64,000 nt of DNA from the NCBI GenBank assembly GCA_038503065.1, contig JBCAMK010000008.1, forward strand, positions 2,046,001-2,110,000. Direction: 5' to 3'. Positions 57,421 to 64,000 of the stretch are shown here, in pieces (position 1 is the stretch's first letter; every line of letters begins with the position of its first letter). The stretch is from Paragyromitra xinjiangensis. Lineage: Eukaryota; Ascomycota; Pezizomycetes; Pezizales; Discinaceae. The notes under the pieces are model-generated. The model was not told the DNA's origin and ran no database searches. It saw nothing but the letters and a program-made list of their open reading frames with translations. The translations under genes were made by a program, and so were the position numbers.

Positions 57421-59617
57421 CCATATTAGTAAGGTAGTGCTTTGCATTCACCTCTTGTGATGTTTTTAAGGGCCGCGTAATTCTGAAATCAGTTGCTTTT
57501 TGTTTCGTTAGTTTTTTTGTTGGCGGGGTGCATATAACCTTTAAGGTTGGTACGCCACAGAAAACGCTAGAACAATATAGGAACTTTCTTTTCTCGAAGA
57601 TCTTTGAGGTTTCGTTTACACTTTCCCATTCCCCTTTAGCTCGTCTGATTCTCTCACACTCTCCGTTTCTAGGAAGTTCTCGGGTAGAATGCTTGGGGTT
57701 GATATAAATTCTCGGCTGGATGAAAGCGGACTATAGTTGGCTTCGTAACAACCCCCTGGGACGATTTCTTAGCTCTGGGGAATAGGAATACAGAGCCACC
57801 CAACACGATGATAATAGCGTATTGAAATACCAAAGAGGAAGCCCAACAGCATTGGGAAATTTCCGGGAGGATTGAGATGCAACTAACGCGTACCCTCTAT
57901 ACATACCCTTGAAAGATGAATGTACCTAATGAAGTAAAGAGGGAAAATGGATATAACCGTTCCTGGAGCTGAGTAAGGTGGCCCCGGGGGTAGCAAGTAG
58001 TAGAGCTTATCTCACCTCGAAAACCCTACTAGCCATAGTAAGCATGTTCCTTTTGGGCCTTATAACTGTAATCGAAGCGATGATTAAATTTACGTAGAAT
58101 TTAGAGCGATCTTTTAGCAATGGAAGATATCATGATTTAGAGGGTAAGGGTTGGTTCGGAAAGGCCTAGGCCAATGAGGAGGGACCCGTTCCTCATCTTA
58201 AGCTTAGTTTGAGATTGATGTCCTGAAACTCAAGTCAGCATGACGATTAGAAAGTTACCACGGGAGACGCTCCGTCGCTCGTATGGATATATTCTACGAT
58301 ACGTGGAGGGGGTGGCTGAGCGTAGCGAATGAATTTGTGTCGCGGATGCTGTGGGGCGGGCTGGGATGTATCTTGTGCTAGAGAGGGAACGGAAGGTTAG
58401 TGGGATAAACCATGGTTTGGAGCAACGGTCTTAGCAAGGAGGATGTGTTGGTTTCCGGGCTGGGTAAACCCTGGGCGGGGTTACTTTTTCCTCATTCTGT
58501 GGTATTCTCTGTTTAATTCGTAACAAGTATACGTACTGGCGAGTGGAATAAACAGTTTAATCGGAAAACATCACCACACCACCACCACTTTTCTACAGAG
58601 CCAGCATATAAAGTAAGGAGCTTCTCCCACTGATTACTTTATACAAAATAACCCGAGAAGCAGAATAAGCACCTGCTGTTGTGCTGTCGCTGCCCAGGGC
58701 TAAACTCGTTTAATGCAGCTGGAACTGGACGGAATGTTTATCCGAGAACCTGAACCAGGGTTTGTATGACGATTGGTCCTATTTCAAGTGTATACGTACC
58801 TCCGCCGTTCAATCCCGGAAGGTAAACTCGACGTCGCCCGATAAACCTCTGATTCTCGATCAGAGTTGCGTTTGAGGATCTTCGCTCGCACGGGTTTGCC
58901 CTTCAGACGAGATCCGAGGATGGACTCTGCTCTGCGCCCACCAATTGGAACCCAGCTGTAGTATGTAGAGAAGAACCCAAGTAGATAAGAGAAAAATAAA
59001 ATAATTCCAATTGACGTCATGATTATCTCAACAAATATAAATCACGTGATGTAAATATCACGATAACTTGGAAAAAGGTCCTCTCTTTCGGGCACTTGGG
59101 CCTGGTGCAAAGAGCCTTCTCCTTGCTGGGGATATGATATCCCACCACAAAGCGGCCAACTTGGCAGGCACCGGCCTATTATTCCTACAGCCGCGGGGGC
59201 CATCCGCTAAAAATGTCCGTTTCATTAGCTTGTGTATGCCATGCCGGACTACGGCATCGAACAAACTTCAAAAACGCTGGCATGCGGCGTGGATTCAGGT
59301 CCAACTTACTTGATGCTCTACTAATCACACTGTATCTTGTGGAAAGGGTCAAGGTGCGTGTTTTTTGTCCACACGTCGGCGGCGCACCACTTTATGCAAT
59401 ATCAATCCTTCTAAACTAGAAGGACAGAGTCTACGAATCTAGGGTGGCTATGCTTGTTTGATATCTTACTTCCTTCGTCCTGTTAGCTAATCGCCCGCCG
59501 TCAGTCTTCACCCTTTCATCTCTAGGCTTCCACATCAACTTTCGTTAAATCAGCCAGTCTACGCTCGCTGTATCATAAGCACTCACTTTGTTCGGGGTTG
59601 GCTCTCGACATCATACA

Positions 59618-60965
59618 ATGGGGACTCCACTCTCGTTTCCTCGACGTTATCTCGTCCTCTTTCTCTCTATCATCTTCGTCGCTCTTATAACACTGTCCGT
59701 CAAGATCCGCCTCGTCGAAACGGTTTCTGAGCACTTGACTATCACAACACCTCCACCTCCACCTCCACCTCCGCCGCCTGTGCCTGAACCTTCACCGGAG
59801 CCAGAACCTGAACCACTTCCGGTCGTGGAGATATTCCCAGATGCCGCCGATGGCGAAGTACCAGAGATCCTTGCGCTGAACCGACCACCGAAGGACCACC
59901 ATCTGACTCCTTTGTTCATTGGCTTTACTAGAAATTGGCCCATGCTGCAACAAACGGTTGTCAGTTACATAACCGCGGGATGGCCCGCGGAAGATATCTA
60001 CGTGGTTGACAACACTGGAGTGATGGACTCTAACGAGCTTGGTCTCTTGACGCTACAGAACCCCTTCTTCGTTGACTATCCGCGGCTACGAATGCTCGGT
60101 GTGAATATCCTCACAACCCCGACGCTGTTTACCTTTGCCCAGCTGCAGAATTACTTTATCTACACGTCTATCCAGAAGAAATGGCCTCACTTTTACTGGA
60201 GTCATATGGATTCTGTTGCTCTCTCGGACGAGGATAGGACGCCTTACAGGAGTCTGTACCAAGGGATCATTGATGCGTGGGATGAAATGGACCATAATGA
60301 ACGATGGGCGATCAAGTTCTTTGCTTACGATCACCTCGCGCTGGTCAATGTCGCTGCGTTCAAGGACGTCGGCGGATGGGATACCCAGATACCGTTCTAT
60401 CATACCGATTGCGACATGCATTCCCGGCTGGAGTGGATGAATTATACCACCAACCCGCAAAGGGCGGGAATGATTTATGATGTTGCCACTACAGTACTGG
60501 ACTTGAGCGTGTTTTATCCTTTAAATTCGCACGAAAAGGTGAATGGCACTAGATTTCAGGAATTAGTAAAAACCTTGGACAGGATGCAGGTCGAAAAAGG
60601 CGAGGCAAGAGGGGGTAGAAATATCTGGCAAGTCCAACAATTAGGGGGTCAGGGTGAGCCATTCTATCGTGATCCCAAGGTAGGATTTTCATAAAATTGT
60701 ACGTATTTTGTTTAAAAACGCTAACCAAAAGTAGGGTTTTGATAAAGCGCTTCACATGTGGATTGATGAAGGTCGAAGAGTCTTTGCAGAGAAGTGGGGT
60801 CATCGAGATTGCAATATCCACAAGATCCGGAAAACTGAGGATGCATGGCAAGTTCCTCACGATTGGTAAGTTTTGGAATTTATATCTCATATGATTATAT
60901 GGGATAGTGGCATTCATGCTGATGTTTCGAATAGGGAGGAACCGGTCCTAAATCCCCCACGATAG
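59618..60965 (+). CDS. Type II membrane glycosyltransferase-like protein
   Basis: Three exons (59618-60679, 60735-60865, 60935-60965) encode 407 aa. A short basic cytosolic tail leads into one membrane anchor (YLVLFLSIIFVALITLSVKI). A stem follows with a run of ten Pro and then a PEPSPEPEPEPLP stretch. The lumenal domain has IGFTRNWPMLQQTVVSYI, the Rossmann-like strand IYVVDNTGVMDSNE, FYWSHMDSVALSDED (a DxD-like acidic site) and GGWDTQIPFYHTDCDMHSRL. The acceptor-side GGWD..D..D layout resembles GT-A transferases of family 2 type. I infer a Golgi enzyme with unknown donor and acceptor. The ATG at 59618 gives the anchor a proper start; ten upstream in-frame codons are open but unlikely. Confidence 0.75.
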
Positions 60966-63900
60966 TAATACTCGTTAATTACAGTTTCCCGTCGTGAAAC
61001 ATACCATATAAGTTATTTGGAGAATTCAGGAGGCGTTCTGGATCGTTTCGACTTGACAGGTATAGAACGTGTCTTGGCTTGTTCATGCCTAAGTTCTGTA
61101 TATATTTGTCGTTTGAAATTTGTATTTGTTGACTGTAATTAGACTTGTGTTCTGCTACTGTATTAATGACCTAATTGAAGCCTAGAAGCATAATTCTTAT
61201 GCCTATAGGTTCCCCTAGGCTGCCACATGCCAGGGCTTCGGGTTTCATATACAGTTTGTGGATCTTCTGTTGGATGAGTGGTATATATTAGGAAGATGGT
61301 GCTTTCTACGGTGCTTAGGCTTAGCCTTGATTAATTCATACACGCATCCAGCCCTTTAATTTGGGCTATAGCGACACACAAATAAGAACCTAATTATAAG
61401 AAAACATATCCGATATAAGCAAAGCCATAACAACTAAAACATGAACTTAAAAAAACACCCACACAACATAACCAACCACCTCCTCAACAATTTTATCGTT
61501 CCAAATCCCCATATCCCCGTTCTAACTCTGCACTCTCTTTTTTCTGCTTCGCTCTTCATCTCTCCGCAATGCCTTTTGATCTTCTCCCATATCTCTAAAC
61601 CTCACTTAACGCCTTTCTTGTGTATAACAACAGTGCACTTGACAATTCCTTTTCCGGCGCCTCACTCGCCTCAGTTCTCACGTCCAGGCTCAACATGCAC
61701 TACGCCAAGACACGCTTTACATCCTGCTTTCATTTCCCACATTTGCATTCGTCCGACTCCTTTCCGCCTATCCCCTCCGCATGTTCGTTGACCCATGTAT
61801 GTTTTGTTCTGAGCCTGCTGAGGATCACTGGTGCTTCTCGTCCGTGGGCTGCAAATCGGACTATCTTTCTTTGTCTTGGCCCCAATAGGCTTAACCTTAC
61901 TAAATAGTATGATTACATTTTGCTCTAAGGCAAGCTTTTATGTCTAGCTCTGTGCCTGATATCTGGGGGAGTGGTGTTGATGGCTATTATGATTTTGGTG
62001 GATCATGCACAAATATCTTTTTTCTTCTCTTAGTCCTCGGAATAGATATTTAAGGTTTGTGGGTCTGTTAGGTGAGTGAGTGGTCGAATTCCTCGATGAT
62101 AGTATGTACTGGTATATATCGACTAGACGATCCCCGGAGTAAAGGGCGCGAGCTTATGCCATATAATCTTAGTCTTGGCGAGCGTAGCTTGCGATGCAGA
62201 GCATGGCCTGCAGGTGGGAGAAATGTAATCGCTATTCGCAAGTGATCGGTCTGAGGTTACAATTGCCCTTGGCCATGATACTGTTCTCTCAATTTTATCA
62301 CATCCCCAAATCGCCCCGGATAGGGATGTGTATGGCTTACACACGGTATGCATGCAAATACGAATTTTTCTGATTTGGCCTGTTATCGATATCCTCTTGT
62401 GGGTAATAGTAGATTTCCATTGAACGAACTTGGATCATCTACACCTTCCTAACCCTCTGATGCCAATCACGAAGTATCACTCGGCACAGATGGAACCGAT
62501 TTTGTTGGAGATGCTTCCTAATACGGGGCTTGGCCCTTCGGAGTCGGAAATGATTGAGAGACAGGTACCCGAGCACACGGGCACTCGGGCACCCGAGAGA
62601 GTTATTTAGATAGGGGCCGTATGCCCACCTCTACCAAGCAAGCAATCAAGTCTTCTATTCCTCCCTACGTGCTCCCAATATTACAACAGATTTTTCGGGA
62701 TAGCCTCGAGTGAATAGTAGAGACTGATTTCTTTACGTATATGTACAGGTGTGGAGCCAATAGAAAGAGCTCGACCAAATGGCTGACCGGTCTCCCAAAG
62801 CAATTCTGCATAGCCCGAATACCCTCCCCCACCAGATAAACAAGAGCCTATGAAAGGTTTTCCTGAGAAAGTGGCTTCGTGTGAGACTTAGGGTTGGTGG
62901 CATTGATGTACTGGAGGTTAAGGGAGACGGAAGGTTATTGATAGAGAATCAAGAAAGGATGGAAGGAGGGTGGTAATGGAATACTTAGGGACCTCAAGCC
63001 GTTCATAAGGTGAGTCTCTGGGTGGAATTTTGTCTGTTTATCGAGTAGGGAATACAGCTGTTGATGTTTGCGGTATTGTAATTAATTGGGCTTTTTAAGA
63101 TGCGATTGGTTATAGCTGCAGCAGGTGTATCGGGTCAGCTTTATCTATTCGCAGGGTCAGGGTTCGCAAAGTTGTTCGTTTAGTCAGCTGGTGGAGCTTA
63201 CATACTTTATTGCCTTTACTCTTGATCGTTTTAAATGCAACTCTGAAATTTCCCCTTGTACAACTGTTACTGAGTTTGCATCAACCTCATGGCCAAGTCT
63301 TCCCCTCGTTCGTTCTTCACCCTGGTGTACCAAAGGTTGCGGGGAAGTGATGCACATCTCAAAAGCAATGTCGGTTCTCAACCATGCTACATAACTAATC
63401 GATATGATAAGGGTTTTCGAGGCTAACCCTAAGCCCACGCAGAAGATAATTCTGGCCAGGAAAATTGAATAAGGTCTATCATTGTTTATTTGATTACTAT
63501 CTGTTGGGAGTCACCATCTTCATGTCACTTGCCTATTTAACAAGCTATGGCCATCAGCAAAACCCGCTTTAGTTTGGTATCTGGTGTTGATAAAATATAG
63601 GTATTTGGGTTGTATTCTAGCGTTGGTATGTCAAAATATGTATCACTTTCCTGCAACTTTTAGTCTAGCCGGGTTCCAAAAGTCTTTGCACCCTCCTCAC
63701 TGCCAAGCTCAACCACTAGGGAATTGTAGCCGTAGTTTCTGCAGAAGGCAGTCAAAGAAAAGGTGTCATCTGGTTTGGTTCGTGGTTATGTAGGTACGCA
63801 TGCAGTATTGTCAGGTTGCCAGGGGTGCGAAGACTTTTGGAACGGGGCTGTACAGCTGTCCCCAAATTTATCTCTAATGCTCTTCTTCGGCGTTGGTATC

Positions 63901-64000
63901 GGGGTCTCGTTCTCTTCTGCCGTCTGTTCCTGCCTCCTTTTTTGAATCATAATTCATTGATTTCTGGGTACAAGAATATCGTATGCAAAAACAATATGGC
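60966..64000. other. 3-kb right end, no gene seen
   Basis: It contains the second copy of the 22-mer TAATTCATACACGCATCCAGCC (near 61330-61352) and the second copy of the diverged repeat (about 62465-62715). ORFs up to 116 codons (61441-61791) have biased, Pro/His/Ser-rich composition and no family resemblance. A gene extending past 64000 cannot be excluded. Confidence 0.5.
62465..62715. repeat. Diverged dispersed repeat, copy 2
   Basis: This is the partner of the copy at about 57130-57420, in the same orientation. It includes GCTTCCTAATACGGGGC, a CGAGCACACGGGCACTCGGG palindromic stretch not obvious in copy 1, and AAGCAAGCAATC before a pyrimidine-rich end. Confidence 0.45.

Larger units (their letters stand above)
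56218..59617. other. 3.4-kb gene-free region with a hairpin element and a diverged repeat
   Basis: It contains the 91-bp inverted-repeat element (56854-56944) and one copy of a diverged 250-bp repeat (about 57130-57420). ORFs in 58784-59419 are short and resemble nothing. The 59440-59617 stretch is pyrimidine-rich and is the likely promoter of the glycosyltransferase-like gene. Confidence 0.55.

Noticed and set aside
58784..59020. 78-codon minus-strand frame with a hydrophobic N-terminus
   Set aside because: The hydrophobic part is short, the rest is random, and no upstream or downstream exons fit.
61441..61907. Overlapping plus-strand frames of 95-116 codons
   Set aside because: The C-rich stretch gives Pro/His/Ser-biased frames in two phases at once, a composition effect.

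Overview
The window reads as nuclear DNA of a filamentous ascomycete. The genes are split by many short introns (about 49-126 bp) with GT..AG ends and often a CTAAC-type branch site. The protein families are typical of saprotrophic or plant-associated fungi: AA9 lytic polysaccharide monooxygenase, GH5 endoglucanase with CBM1, rhamnogalacturonan acetylesterase, CBM18 protein, siderophore transporter and a fungal rhodopsin-like 7TM protein. A Leotiomycete is plausible, but I cannot prove the order. Exon joins were worked out by eye from reading frame and family motifs. For nearly all multi-exon genes the exon lengths add up to an open frame, which supports the models.

Positions 1-8081 are a nest of mobile elements. 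An intact DD34E Tc1/mariner transposase (minus strand, one intron, 322 aa) faces a second ORF with a SAM-like C-terminus (plus strand). The gap between their stops is only 62 bp. A Tc1-type end (..CACTG|TA) lies at 8079-8081, and the other end is outside the window. I infer that both ORFs belong to one two-gene element. The SAM-like ORF is split by a 5.3 kb element with short terminal inverted repeats (CAGTAAAAA..), which reads back in frame once removed. That element contains a 2.0 kb relative (CAGCAAAAATAATTA ends). Both are packed with different coding-like minisatellites and have no convincing gene.

From 10 to 21 kb lie a MARVEL-like membrane protein, an NAD(P)-binding protein, a secreted PEBP, a small secreted Cys-rich protein, a rhamnogalacturonan acetylesterase and a rhodopsin-like 7TM protein. 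From 20.9 to 30.5 kb I see no gene. From 30.5 to 40 kb lie a three-domain CBM18 secreted protein, a SIT/ARN siderophore transporter, an unusual AA9 LPMO and a GH5 endoglucanase with CBM1. From 40 to 47.6 kb I again see no gene. From 47.7 to 61 kb lie an MFS sugar transporter, a large aromatic-acid-exporter-like membrane protein, an F-box/ankyrin protein and a type II membrane glycosyltransferase-like protein. The last 3 kb hold no gene I can support.

The CAZymes and the sugar transporter suggest plant cell wall breakdown: RGAE on pectin, AA9 and GH5 on cellulose, then uptake of sugars. They are spread over 32 kb and need not form a regulated cluster. The most unusual signals are the two-ORF mariner element, the nested minisatellite-bearing TIR elements, a 91-bp hairpin element with 7-bp direct repeats, and the AA9 whose N-terminal His appears to need cleavage after Lys-Arg and which has Gln at a normally conserved His.
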